Assembly (NCBI GenBank): GCA_943327965.2
Contig: CALPYQ020000124.1
Coordinates: 1 to 5,825 of the forward strand
Origin: Singulisphaera sp. GP187
GTDB taxonomy: Bacteria; Pseudomonadota; Gammaproteobacteria; Burkholderiales; Burkholderiaceae_C
Direction of reading: 5' to 3'
Length of the DNA: 5,825 nt
Below the pieces are notes generated by a model that ran no database searches, had not been told where the DNA came from, and saw only the letters and a list, made by a program, of their open reading frames with translations. Shown here one piece after another: positions 1 through 5,645 of this stretch; position 1 is the first letter of the stretch, and the number at the start of each line of letters is the position of its first letter. Position numbers and translations under genes: made by a program.

Positions 1-353
<353 letters not shown>

Positions 354-381
354 TCAGTCCGTCAGCAAATGGCCGGTTCTG

Positions 382-397
382 TGTGAATCAATTCACA
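382..397. promoter_or_regulatory. CRP-type dyad operator TGTGA-N6-TCACA upstream of leuS
   Basis: The 16 bases TGTGAATCAATTCACA form a perfect inverted repeat: arms TGTGAAT and ATTCACA around a CA centre. The outer half-sites are exactly TGTGA and TCACA with 6-bp spacing, the consensus of cyclic-AMP receptor protein and close CRP/FNR-family relatives. The dyad lies in the exbD-leuS gap, starting 12 nt from the exbD stop. Its centre (389.5) is about 71 bp upstream of a leuS transcription start guessed at about 318, close to the known class I activator spacing. There is no T-tract on either side, so a terminator role is unlikely. The match is seen directly; the binding protein and the target gene are inference. 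Confidence 0.55.
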
Positions 398-406
398 AAC
401 AAGGGT

Positions 407-835
407 TTAGGGGCTTTGGGCTGCGCCTGGCGCTGTGACAAAACCGATGCGCGTCAGGCCCGCTTGTTGGGCCAAGCCCATCAAGTTCAAGACTTGGCCG
501 TAGGGCACCGCTTGATCGGCCCTGAGTTGAACTTCAACTTGGGGCTTTTGGATGGCCACTTGCTGTAAGGCATTGGGCAATTCCGCCATGCTGACAGGCT
601 TGTCATTGATGAAGATGTCGCCAGTTGTTGTTAGGCTGAGGGTGATGGATTCAGGTGCTTCGCCCGCTTGAGAGGCCTGGGATTGGGGCAAATCGAGACG
701 GATGGCGCTGGTCAACAAGGGGGCCGTCAGGATAAAAATAACCAGCAAGACCAACATGACATCGACCAAGGGCGTGACATTGATCTCACTGAAGGGCTTG
801 GCCTGAGGCGTTCTGGGAAAGCGACCAAATGCCAT
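407..835 (-). CDS. exbD: ExbD/TolR-family biopolymer transport protein
   Basis: Inner-membrane stator subunit that works with ExbB/TolQ to use the proton-motive force, energising TonB-type transporters or a Tol-like envelope machine. The 142 residues are the usual length. A short cytoplasmic N-terminus carries the family block FSEINVTPLVDVMLVLLVIF (15-34). One transmembrane helix spans about 23-43, and D25 within it corresponds to the essential proton-carrying Asp of ExbD (D25) and TolR (D23). The periplasmic domain contains the conserved pattern ADQAVPYGQVLNLMGLAQQA (106-125) near the C-terminus. It starts 8 nt after the exbB stop, indicating coupled expression, but there is no clear Shine-Dalgarno. 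No tonB, tolA or tolB is in the window, so the specific partner (TonB or TolA) cannot be decided; the symbol is a family-level choice. Confidence 0.93.
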   Translation of the reverse strand: MAFGRFPRTPQAKPFSEINVTPLVDVMLVLLVIFILTAPLLTSAIRLDLPQSQASQAGEAPESITLSLTTTGDIFINDKPVSMAELPNALQQVAIQKPQVEVQLRADQAVPYGQVLNLMGLAQQAGLTRIGFVTAPGAAQSP

Positions 836-843
836 GACGGTGA

Positions 844-1488
844 TTAATTTTGGCGGCCTGTGAGCAGGTTCAGAAGGTCTTGCGCAAAACCCTCCAAGAC
901 CACTTCAATTTGGGACACGGTGCGGCCAAACACGTTGTAGGCCAGCACGGCTGGAATGGCCACAGCCAAGCCTGCTGCGGTCATGACCAAGGCCTCACCC
1001 ACGGGGCCTGCCACGCGGTCAAGGGTAATTTGGCCTGCCTCGGCCATGCCACTCATGGCATTGAAAATACCCCAGACTGTGCCAAGCAAGCCCACAAACG
1101 GTGAAATTGCACCAGCGGTGGCCAGCATCAATTGCCCCCATTGCAGGCGATTGAGGGTGTTTTGCAGGCTGTCTCGTAGTACACGGGTGAGTTGGTGGTG
1201 GCGTTCACCGGCAGCGGCCAAGGTACCGCCAAGGGGCAGCAGGCTGGCTTCAAGTAGCGGCAACACGGTGCGATCGCGGTCAAACTGGGCTACTCGGGCG
1301 TTGGCTTCTTCAAACTGGGCCGCTTGCCAAAAGGCTGCGGTGCTTTGCGGCACATCGGCTTTGACACGCCTGAGCAAACTGAATTTCCAGAGAATGACCA
1401 CCCAAGTGCTGACCGACAGCGCCAACAAAGCAATGGCGACAAAGCGAATGACAAAGTCCCCTTGCGCCCAAAAAGTCAGCAGACTCAT
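844..1488 (-). CDS. exbB: ExbB/TolQ/MotA-family proton channel protein
   Basis: Inner-membrane proton-channel subunit that forms the pentameric stator around the ExbD dimer. It has 214 residues and three predicted transmembrane segments, about 14-35, 122-146 and 164-186, with a cytoplasmic domain between the first two. The family blocks GAISPFVGLLGTVWGIFNAM (126-145) and GEALVMTAAGLAVAIPAVLA (164-183) are clear. E165 in the third helix corresponds to the essential Glu176 of E. coli ExbB. T137 and T170 line up with the conserved pore threonines of helices 2 and 3. It lies between dapB (13 nt upstream) and exbD (8 nt downstream) in one probable operon. The start at 1488 gives the expected short N-terminus, MSLLTFWAQGD; its ribosome site is weak. 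ExbB and TolQ cannot be told apart from this sequence alone; the gene neighbourhood is the usual one in Comamonadaceae. Confidence 0.93.
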   Translation of the reverse strand: MSLLTFWAQGDFVIRFVAIALLALSVSTWVVILWKFSLLRRVKADVPQSTAAFWQAAQFEEANARVAQFDRDRTVLPLLEASLLPLGGTLAAAGERHHQLTRVLRDSLQNTLNRLQWGQLMLATAGAISPFVGLLGTVWGIFNAMSGMAEAGQITLDRVAGPVGEALVMTAAGLAVAIPAVLAYNVFGRTVSQIEVVLEGFAQDLLNLLTGRQN

Positions 1489-1501
1489 GCCAGCCGCCCA
1501 A

Positions 1502-2338
1502 TTATTTCAAAGACAAGACATCGAACATGTCGAAGAGGCCTGTTTGTTGACCCGCCAAAAAGCGCACAGCGCGCAAACTGCCCTGCGCATACGTGGCGCG
1601 GCTTGAGGACTTGTGGGTGACCTCAATGCGCTCGCCAGTGCCTGCAAACAAGACGGTGTGGTCGCCAACAATGTCGCCGCCACGAATGGTGGCAAAGCCA
1701 ATGCTGGAGGGGTCGCGCTCGCCGGTAACGCCTTCGCGGGCATAAACCGCACAGTCTTTGAGATCACGGCCCAATGCGCCGGCAATGACCTCACCCATTT
1801 TGAGTGCCGTACCAGACGGTGCATCCACCTTGTGGCGGTGATGCGCTTCAATGATTTCGATGTCGTAGCCTGTGGCCAAAGCCTTGGCTGCCATTTCGAG
1901 CAATTTGAGGGTGACATTGACGCCAACACTCATGTTGGGTGCCATGACGATGGCAATGTCTTTGGCGATGGCCTTGATTTCGGCTTTTTCGGCTTCAGAA
2001 AAACCGGTGGTACCAATGACCGCCTTGACGCCCAAGGCTTGGCACACTTTGAGGTGCGCCAAAGTGCCTTCGGGACGGGTGAAGTCAATCAGGTACTTAG
2101 AATTTTGCAGGCCTTGATGGAGGTTGCCACTGACCAAGATGCCACTGGGCTTGCCCATGGATGCACCTGCATCGGTTCCAACTGCGGGGCTGTTGGGCAA
2201 ATCTAGGGCGCCAGACAATCGGCAATCGTCAGCTTGGCTGATGGCCTCGATCAGCATTTGGCCCATGCGGCCCGAAGCACCGGCAACCGCCACTGCGTGC
2301 ATGGATGCGCCTTGTGAATTTGCAGAAACTGATGTCAT
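1502..2338 (-). CDS. dapB: 4-hydroxy-tetrahydrodipicolinate reductase
   Basis: Cytoplasmic enzyme of the diaminopimelate/lysine pathway. It reduces the DapA product to tetrahydrodipicolinate with NAD(P)H, feeding lysine and peptidoglycan synthesis. The N-terminal Rossmann domain has the dinucleotide-binding loop [10 protein letters not shown] (18-27), then IDFTRPEG (84-91). The catalytic block [15 protein letters not shown] (164-178) carries H166 and K170, equivalent to the E. coli catalytic His159 and Lys163. At 278 residues it is near the family length (about 265-275). The start at 2338, 8 nt after the bamE stop, lacks a Shine-Dalgarno. An in-frame ATG at 2302 (residue 13, [14 protein letters not shown]) has AAGG about 8 nt upstream and would give 266 residues, a more typical N-terminus. 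I keep the longer form but regard the start as open. The gene shares a tight operon with bamE, exbB and exbD. Confidence 0.96.
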   Translation of the reverse strand: MTSVSANSQGASMHAVAVAGASGRMGQMLIEAISQADDCRLSGALDLPNSPAVGTDAGASMGKPSGILVSGNLHQGLQNSKYLIDFTRPEGTLAHLKVCQALGVKAVIGTTGFSEAEKAEIKAIAKDIAIVMAPNMSVGVNVTLKLLEMAAKALATGYDIEIIEAHHRHKVDAPSGTALKMGEVIAGALGRDLKDCAVYAREGVTGERDPSSIGFATIRGGDIVGDHTVLFAGTGERIEVTHKSSSRATYAQGSLRAVRFLAGQQTGLFDMFDVLSLK

Positions 2339-2346
2339 GGGTTGGC

Positions 2347-3003
2347 TTAACGTGCAGCGGGTTCAAGCGGTGGGTAAGAACTGGGCAAGGGCAGCGCTGG
2401 GGCTGCAGCCGGTTCGACCTTGCGGACGGGTGCAGGGAACTTGCGCAGGTCTTCTTCTTTGGCTTCGAGCACGGGTACTTTGAGGCCCGCTTTTTTGGCC
2501 ACCAATTGCGTGACAAATTCGGTTTCGCTGGGCAAATCATCGCCAGTTACGCGTTCCAACACATCGCCCTTGAACCAAATATTGAGGGTAAAGCTTTGCG
2601 GCTTAACGCCTTGGCGGCGAATGGTGAAGACGTAGTCCCAACGCTGATCGTGGAAAACGCTGGCAACCAAGGGGGTTCCCAACACCTCTTTGACCTGCTG
2701 GCGCGACATGCCGGGCTTGAGGAATTCCTTTTGCTCGCGGGAAATGAAGTTACCTTGAACCACTTCTGGGATGTACAGCACAGGGATGGCCGCTGAAGAA
2801 AAGTTAAGGCGCGGCAGGGTGCATGCGCTGAGAACGCAGGCCACGCCCACCACACACAAAAGCCGCAGGCCATTGGCGCGCTGTGCTTGACGTGCTTGAG
2901 CAACTGTCTGGCCCTGTCGAATGAGGCTTGGAAGACCCTTAAAAAGGCCAGAAACTTGCTGAGATATTTGATTTTGTTTTTTCATGGATGCTTGGCAGAC
3001 CAT
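2347..3003 (-). CDS. bamE: Outer-membrane assembly lipoprotein BamE (SmpA/OmlA family)
   Basis: Small lipoprotein of the BAM complex, which folds beta-barrel proteins into the outer membrane from the periplasmic side. The SmpA/OmlA domain spans about 75-155 and shows the family signatures IPEVVQGNF (78-86), [17 protein letters not shown] (96-112) and RWDYVF (121-126), which closely parallel E. coli BamE (QGNY, GMTQQQV, LGTPL, WFYVF). A lipobox LSAC (58-61) follows a hydrophobic stretch [13 protein letters not shown] and predicts lipid attachment at C61. Two things are odd. The region before the hydrophobic core is very long: the first ATG gives a 60-residue signal peptide, and the only other in-frame ATG (residue 7, base 2985) still leaves 54. 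After the domain there is a 60-residue tail that is charged, then rich in Pro and Ala; the total is 218 residues against 113 in E. coli. It is the first gene of the bamE-dapB-exbB-exbD run and diverges from fur, as is common near fur in proteobacteria. Confidence 0.93.
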   Translation of the reverse strand: MVCQASMKKQNQISQQVSGLFKGLPSLIRQGQTVAQARQAQRANGLRLLCVVGVACVLSACTLPRLNFSSAAIPVLYIPEVVQGNFISREQKEFLKPGMSRQQVKEVLGTPLVASVFHDQRWDYVFTIRRQGVKPQSFTLNIWFKGDVLERVTGDDLPSETEFVTQLVAKKAGLKVPVLEAKEEDLRKFPAPVRKVEPAAAPALPLPSSYPPLEPAAR

Positions 3004-3008
3004 ATGAT
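2979..3008 (+). promoter_or_regulatory. Candidate sigma-70 promoter for fur
   Basis: TTTTCA (2979-2984, four of six matches to TTGACA) and TATGAT (3003-3008, five of six matches to TATAAT) are separated by 18 bp and point towards fur. The start would be near 3015, giving a leader of about 75 nt. The -10 lies only 6 bp from the oppositely directed bamE -10, so the two promoters would compete for the same DNA. Inference from motif match. Confidence 0.35.
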
Positions 3009-3016
3009 TAACTCAT
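3004..3016. repeat. 13-bp imperfect palindrome between the fur and bamE -10 boxes
   Basis: ATGATTAACTCAT: five of the six base pairs around the central A are complementary (arms ATGA and TCAT fully so). It overlaps the plus-strand -10 (TATGAT) and touches the minus-strand -10, a position where a bound regulator would block both promoters. It is not a good match to the classical 19-bp Fur box, so the regulator is unknown. The symmetry is seen directly; an operator role is inference. Confidence 0.35.
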
Positions 3017-3020
3017 TGTA
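3015..3020 (-). promoter_or_regulatory. Candidate -10 box for the bamE operon
   Basis: The minus strand reads TACAAT, identical to the box before leuS. It ends 11 nt before the ATG at 3003, so transcription would begin only a few bases before that codon and about 20 nt before the second ATG at 2985. The best -35 at 17 bp is TCACCA (3043-3038), only three matches to consensus. Inference. Confidence 0.4.
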
Positions 3021-3089
3021 GCGGTAGCATTCGGCTCTGGTGAGCCAAATTCACCATTGCCCCTCTCTTTCATTTGCCAACCAATTTTC

Positions 3090-3512
3090 ATGGACGAACT
3101 CAAAAGCACCGGACTCAAGGCCACCGTTCCTCGACAAAAGATACTTGAAATCTTTCAAAAAGGGACCCAAAGGCACATGACCGCGGAGGATGTTTTCAAG
3201 CACCTCCTGCAGGACAATGCCGACATTGGTTTGGCCACGGTTTACCGTGTTTTGACGCAGTTTGAGCAGGCCGGCTTGCTTAGCCGCAATCACTTTGAAA
3301 GTGGCAAGGCGGTTTATGAATTGAATGAAGGGCAGCACCATGACCACATGGTCTGCTTAGACTGCGGCAAAGTGGAAGAGTTCTACGACGCAGAAATTGA
3401 AAAGCGTCAGCACGATGTGGCCTTGGCCAAGGGTTTTGTCATTGCGGACCATGCCTTGAGTTTGTATGCCCATTGCACACGCAAACCTTGTCCCCATCGG
3501 GGCGGAATTTAA
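3090..3512 (+). CDS. fur: Ferric uptake regulator Fur
   Basis: Metal-dependent DNA-binding repressor of iron acquisition, active as a dimer in the cytoplasm. It has 140 residues. The N-terminal winged helix (about 1-78) contains [16 protein letters not shown] (4-19) and the recognition region [20 protein letters not shown] (45-64). The C-terminal dimerisation domain has the metal motif [10 protein letters not shown] (83-92). With a constant offset of 4 from E. coli Fur, all the ligands are present: H29, E77, H84 and H86 (regulatory site), H83, D85, E104 and H121 (second site), and the four cysteines C89, C92, C129 and C134 (C89 and C92 are the core structural zinc pair). I chose the ATG at 3090 because [12 protein letters not shown] matches known Fur N-termini; a TTG at 3057 would add 11 unrelated residues. 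There is no strong Shine-Dalgarno. It is the only plus-strand gene here, divergent from bamE and convergent with hprK. Confidence 0.97.
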   Translation: MDELKSTGLKATVPRQKILEIFQKGTQRHMTAEDVFKHLLQDNADIGLATVYRVLTQFEQAGLLSRNHFESGKAVYELNEGQHHDHMVCLDCGKVEEFYDAEIEKRQHDVALAKGFVIADHALSLYAHCTRKPCPHRGGI

Positions 3513-3524
3513 GGCGTGCCCTCA

Positions 3525-3545
3525 GACTCACTCTTTGAATGAGTC
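3525..3545. repeat. Inverted repeat in the fur-hprK convergent gap
   Basis: GACTCA (3525-3530) and TGAGTC (3540-3545) are perfect complements around a 9-nt loop, with two more possible pairs inside. The element sits in the 60-bp gap where fur and hprK converge, where a bidirectional terminator would be expected. No T-tract follows on either strand, so it is at best a weak terminator or an mRNA 3' end stabiliser. Confidence 0.35.
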
Positions 3546-3572
3546 CAAACCGGCCACTAATTCCCTGCAAAT

Positions 3573-4520
3573 TTATTCGTTGCCCATGGCCAAGCGCTGG
3601 CGTTGCATAAAGTCTTGGTAGGTATCAATACCGCGCATTTGCAAAATGGTATTGCGAACAGCGGCCTCCACCAACACGGCAATGTTGCGACCCGCGACCA
3701 CCTGAATGACCACCTTGAGGACCGGAATGCCCAGCACATCTTGCATGAGGGGCTCGCTGGGAATTCGCTCGTAATCGCGCTCAAAATTTTCTCGGCGGAC
3801 CAGATGCACAATGAGTTTCAGGCGCATTTTGCGGCGCACAGCGGTCTCACCAAAGATGGCCCGAATGTCGAGCAGGCCAATGCCGCGAACTTCCAGCAAG
3901 TTTTGCAAAAGTTCAGGGCAGCGTGCCTCAATGGTGGTTTGATTGATGCGAAATAAATCGACGGCATCGTCCGCCACCAAACCGTTGCCACGCGAAATCA
4001 ATTCGAGGCCCAGCTCGCTTTTACCCAGACCCGATTCGCCCGTGATCAAAACACCCAAACCCAAAATGTCCATGAACACACCGTGCATGGTGGTGCGATC
4101 GGCAAAGTGCTTTGACAAGTAGGCCCGCAGAACGTCAATGACGAAGGCCGAGGACTCCGGCGTGGCAAACATGGGGATTTGTGCGCGTTCACAGACTCGC
4201 AACAGGGCTTCGGGTGCCGTTTGGCCATCGGCCAGAACCAGCACCGGCGGCTCTAAGGTCACGATGCGAGAAATGCGGCGGATACAGTCTTCGTCGTTGC
4301 CGCGAATTAAATAGGCTACTTCTCGTTCGCCCAGAATTTGCACGCGGTATGGGTGGATGTAATTCAAATAACCCACCAGGTCGGCACCCGATCTGGCGGC
4401 ACGGACGGCCACTTCATCAAAGCGACGTTCAGAAGCGCCAAGGCCTGCAATCCACTGCCACTTGAGCTTGCCCCGGTGATCTTCAAACAGTGCATCGGCA
4501 CTGACGGCGGTAGGCTTCAT
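3573..4520 (-). CDS. hprK: HPr kinase/phosphorylase
   Basis: Bifunctional enzyme that phosphorylates HPr of the phosphotransferase system on a serine with ATP (or pyrophosphate) and reverses the reaction by phosphorolysis. In proteobacteria it belongs to a regulatory PTS rather than to sugar uptake. The 315 residues match the family length. The N-terminal domain (about 1-130) is followed by the catalytic domain with H146, the Walker A loop GESGLGKS (161-168), the acidic DDAVD (184-188) and the HprK signature [16 protein letters not shown] (209-224). The C-terminal part, [20 protein letters not shown] (256-275), corresponds to the region that contacts HPr. The start at 4520 is supported by GAGG (4529-4526) 5 nt upstream. 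The gene follows ptsN after 36 nt in the same direction, which is the standard pairing. HPr itself is not in the window. No key residue appears to be missing. Confidence 0.97.
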   Translation of the reverse strand: MKPTAVSADALFEDHRGKLKWQWIAGLGASERRFDEVAVRAARSGADLVGYLNYIHPYRVQILGEREVAYLIRGNDEDCIRRISRIVTLEPPVLVLADGQTAPEALLRVCERAQIPMFATPESSAFVIDVLRAYLSKHFADRTTMHGVFMDILGLGVLITGESGLGKSELGLELISRGNGLVADDAVDLFRINQTTIEARCPELLQNLLEVRGIGLLDIRAIFGETAVRRKMRLKLIVHLVRRENFERDYERIPSEPLMQDVLGIPVLKVVIQVVAGRNIAVLVEAAVRNTILQMRGIDTYQDFMQRQRLAMGNE

Positions 4521-4556
4521 CGCAACCTCAACTTGTTGATAGGCTAAAGCGGGGGG

Positions 4557-5018
4557 TCAGTTTGCAGGTGCCCAGTGGGCGATGAGCGCATGCAGGCTTT
4601 GGGCAGAAGGGCTCACCAACATACCGTCCCTGACAGAAGCATTGCTCAACAACTCCGCAATTTCAGACAGAATTTCTAAGTGTTTTTGGGTGGCCGCTTC
4701 GGGCACCAGCAAAAAAATCAAAATTTTGACAGGCTGCTCGTCGGGCGCATCAAAGCCAATGCTTTGCGCCAGCTGAAAAACAGCGGCCATGGGGGACTTG
4801 AGCCCCTTGATGCGACCATGAGGAATGGCCACGCCGTGGCCCAATCCTGTTGAACCCAGACGTTCTCGCGCAAACAAACTGTCGGTGACCAAGGCCCTAG
4901 AAAGGCCATGCAAATTCTCAAACAACAAGCCCGCCTCTTCAAAAGCGCGCTTTTTGCTGGTGGCATCAACGCCCACCAGAACTTGTTCAACGGGAAGGAT
5001 GTTTGCAAGTCTGTTCAT
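4557..5018 (-). CDS. ptsN: PTS IIA-like nitrogen-regulatory protein PtsN (EIIA-Ntr)
   Basis: Terminal phosphoryl acceptor of the nitrogen-related PTS (EI-Ntr, NPr/HPr, EIIA-Ntr). Its phosphorylation state controls regulators and potassium transport in other proteobacteria; the targets in this organism are unknown. The 153 residues cover one complete PTS EIIA type-2 domain. The signature LFARERLGSTGLGHGVAIPH (48-67) ends with H67, the phosphorylated histidine equivalent to His73 of E. coli PtsN, followed by GRIKGL. The later block LLVPEAATQKHLEILSEIAE (103-122) is also typical. The N-terminus MNRLANILPVEQVLVGV is normal for the family, so the ATG at 5018 is favoured even though no Shine-Dalgarno precedes it. 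A CATAAT box lies 11 nt upstream. A strong terminator separates it from hpf, so ptsN-hprK probably has its own promoter. Confidence 0.95.
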   Translation of the reverse strand: MNRLANILPVEQVLVGVDATSKKRAFEEAGLLFENLHGLSRALVTDSLFARERLGSTGLGHGVAIPHGRIKGLKSPMAAVFQLAQSIGFDAPDEQPVKILIFLLVPEAATQKHLEILSEIAELLSNASVRDGMLVSPSAQSLHALIAHWAPAN

Positions 5019-5029
5019 ATCGAGGGCGG

Positions 5030-5035
5030 ATTATG
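5030..5035 (-). promoter_or_regulatory. Candidate -10 box for ptsN-hprK
   Basis: The minus strand reads CATAAT, five of six matches to the -10 consensus, ending 11 nt before the ptsN ATG. No recognisable -35 lies at 16-18 bp. A promoter is expected here because the hpf terminator just upstream would stop most readthrough. As at leuS and bamE, the predicted leader is only a few bases. Inference. Confidence 0.35.
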
Positions 5036-5060
5036 CACCCATGTTAGGGCGAACCCGCAT

Positions 5061-5085
5061 AAAAAAACCGCACCCTTGGGTGCGG
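5061..5085 (-). terminator. Rho-independent terminator after hpf
   Basis: On the minus strand CCGCACCC (5085-5078) pairs perfectly with GGGTGCGG (5075-5068) around AA, effectively a 7-bp GC-rich stem with a CAAG tetraloop. It is followed directly by seven T (5067-5061). It lies 34 nt after the hpf stop and ends before the ptsN leader. This is a textbook intrinsic terminator. The plus strand has only a broken T-rich stretch after the stem, so the terminator works mainly for hpf. Confidence 0.92.
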
Positions 5086-5092
5086 CTGTGTT

Positions 5093-5108
5093 CTTTTGCA
5101 CACAAAAG
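5093..5108. repeat. Small inverted repeat just after hpf
   Basis: CTTTTG (5093-5098) and CAAAAG (5103-5108) are perfect complements around CACA. In the hpf transcript this would form an AU-rich hairpin immediately before the main GC-rich terminator. It may simply be chance, or may help protect the mRNA 3' end. Confidence 0.4.
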
Positions 5109-5119
5109 GATGCTTTATT

Positions 5120-5449
5120 TCACATCATTCGCTTGGGCGAGGTGTGGTGATGGTCGGTAATGCGGTTTTTATGCCTCACCACTTGGCGGTCCAATTTGTC
5201 GACCAGGTCGTCCACTGCGGCATACAGGTCCTCGTGGGCACTTTCAGCAAACAAGTCGTTGCCCTTGACATGAATATTGCACTCTGCACGCTGGCGTTTT
5301 TCTTTCTCTTTTTGCTTTTCAACCGTGAGCAAAACTTTCACATCCACCACCTGATCGAAATGCCGAGTGATTCGGTCTAGCTTGCCTGTGACGTAGCTTC
5401 TGAGCGCGGGCGTGACCTCGAGGTGGTGACCACTGATTGTCAAATTCAT
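5120..5449 (-). CDS. hpf: Ribosome hibernation promoting factor (HPF/RaiA family, short form)
   Basis: Small basic protein that binds the decoding region of the 30S subunit in stationary phase or stress and inactivates or dimerises ribosomes. The 109 residues match the short HPF/YfiA class; the long-form C-terminal dimerisation domain is absent. The start [20 protein letters not shown] is the family N-terminus, followed by [10 protein letters not shown], a strongly charged [12 protein letters not shown] stretch, [20 protein letters not shown] (82-101 counted in a longer reading frame, here about 58-78) and [15 protein letters not shown] near the C-terminus. The ATG at 5449 is preceded by AGGAGG (5461-5456) with a 6-nt spacer, which settles the start against an upstream extension to 5668. 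It lies upstream of ptsN-hprK as in the rpoN region of many proteobacteria but is separated from them by a strong terminator, and a promoter-like pair and a leader hairpin precede it. Confidence 0.95.
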   Translation of the reverse strand: MNLTISGHHLEVTPALRSYVTGKLDRITRHFDQVVDVKVLLTVEKQKEKEKRQRAECNIHVKGNDLFAESAHEDLYAAVDDLVDKLDRQVVRHKNRITDHHHTSPKRMM

Positions 5450-5455
5450 AAAAAG

Positions 5456-5461
5456 CCTCCT
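5456..5461 (-). promoter_or_regulatory. Near-perfect Shine-Dalgarno of hpf
   Basis: The minus strand reads AGGAGG, 6 nt before the ATG at 5449. It fixes the hpf start and stands out because most other starts in the window have weak or no Shine-Dalgarno, suggesting very efficient translation of hpf. Confidence 0.85.
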
Positions 5462-5481
5462 GATGTACTCTCGGTTAAACA

Positions 5482-5513
5482 ACCACCCCACTGTTTTGTA
5501 GGTGGGATGGGTT
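5482..5513 (-). other. Stem-loop in the hpf 5' leader
   Basis: In the minus-strand transcript CCATCCCAC (5510-5502) pairs with GTGGGGTGG (5491-5483). This makes nine consecutive pairs including one U-G wobble, around a 10-nt loop CTACAAAACA; a bulged C and two A-U pairs can extend it. No run of T follows, so it is not a standard terminator. If the promoter proposed at 5520-5548 is right, the hairpin forms the very 5' end of the hpf mRNA, about 20 nt before the Shine-Dalgarno. The complementarity is seen directly; the role is inference. Confidence 0.6.
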
Positions 5514-5520
5514 GAACCCA
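5508..5520. repeat. 13-bp perfect palindrome at the proposed hpf transcription start
   Basis: TGGGTTGAACCCA has 6-bp arms, TGGGTT and AACCCA, around a central G. It touches the candidate -10 box and covers the predicted start point, a typical position for a repressor operator. It also overlaps the base of the leader hairpin, so part of the symmetry may reflect RNA structure. Confidence 0.4.
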
Positions 5521-5548
5521 CTATGCGCTTCGGGTTCCCTAAAAGCAA
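5520..5548 (-). promoter_or_regulatory. Candidate sigma-70 promoter for hpf
   Basis: On the minus strand TTGCTT (5548-5543, three of six matches, including TTG) is 17 bp from CATAGT (5525-5520, four of six). Transcription would start near 5513, giving a leader of about 63 nt. It is the best-spaced pair I found in the 196-nt gap upstream of hpf. A promoter here is reasonable because the preceding gene is unrelated to hpf. Motif-level inference. Confidence 0.35.
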
Positions 5549-5645
5549 GCCCGCCTGCATTAACCTTCTGAAACCATCAAGTAGTCCACCGTTCGCTAGG
5601 AAAAGCTGATAAATTCCCATCTTGAAGGGGCTGATGAAAAAGGCT

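Noticed and set aside
382..397. The exbD-leuS dyad as an intrinsic terminator for the bamE-exbD operon
   Set aside because: The stem is AU-rich, the realistic RNA stem is only about 5 bp, and no T-tract follows on the minus strand, so an operator is the better reading.
956..1606. Long plus-strand open frame (216 residues) opposite exbB
   Set aside because: It is antisense to a clearly recognisable ExbB and the end of DapB, its product resembles no family I know, and it has low-complexity composition typical of a shadow frame in GC-rich coding DNA.
1613..2206. Plus-strand open frame (197 residues) opposite dapB
   Set aside because: It lies wholly antisense to DapB, which has intact catalytic motifs, and shows no recognisable domain; a shadow frame.
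3001..3022. Fur box for fur autoregulation in the fur-bamE gap
   Set aside because: Compared by eye with the 7-1-7 Fur consensus, only the first half-site partly matches and the second half does not. A weight-matrix search with a beta-proteobacterial Fur motif would be needed to reopen this.
3057..3089. TTG start extending Fur by 11 residues
   Set aside because: The ATG at 3090 gives [12 protein letters not shown], the expected Fur N-terminus; the extension is unrelated to known Fur proteins.
3525..3545. Fur-hprK inverted repeat as a bidirectional intrinsic terminator
   Set aside because: The stem is short (6 bp) and neither strand has a T-run after it. It is kept only as an inverted repeat.
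5543..5562. Possible sigma-54 promoter upstream of hpf (TTGCT element on the minus strand)
   Set aside because: The -12 part TTGCT is perfect, but the base pair at the -24 position reads GC instead of the required GG and the rest of the TGGCAC element does not match.
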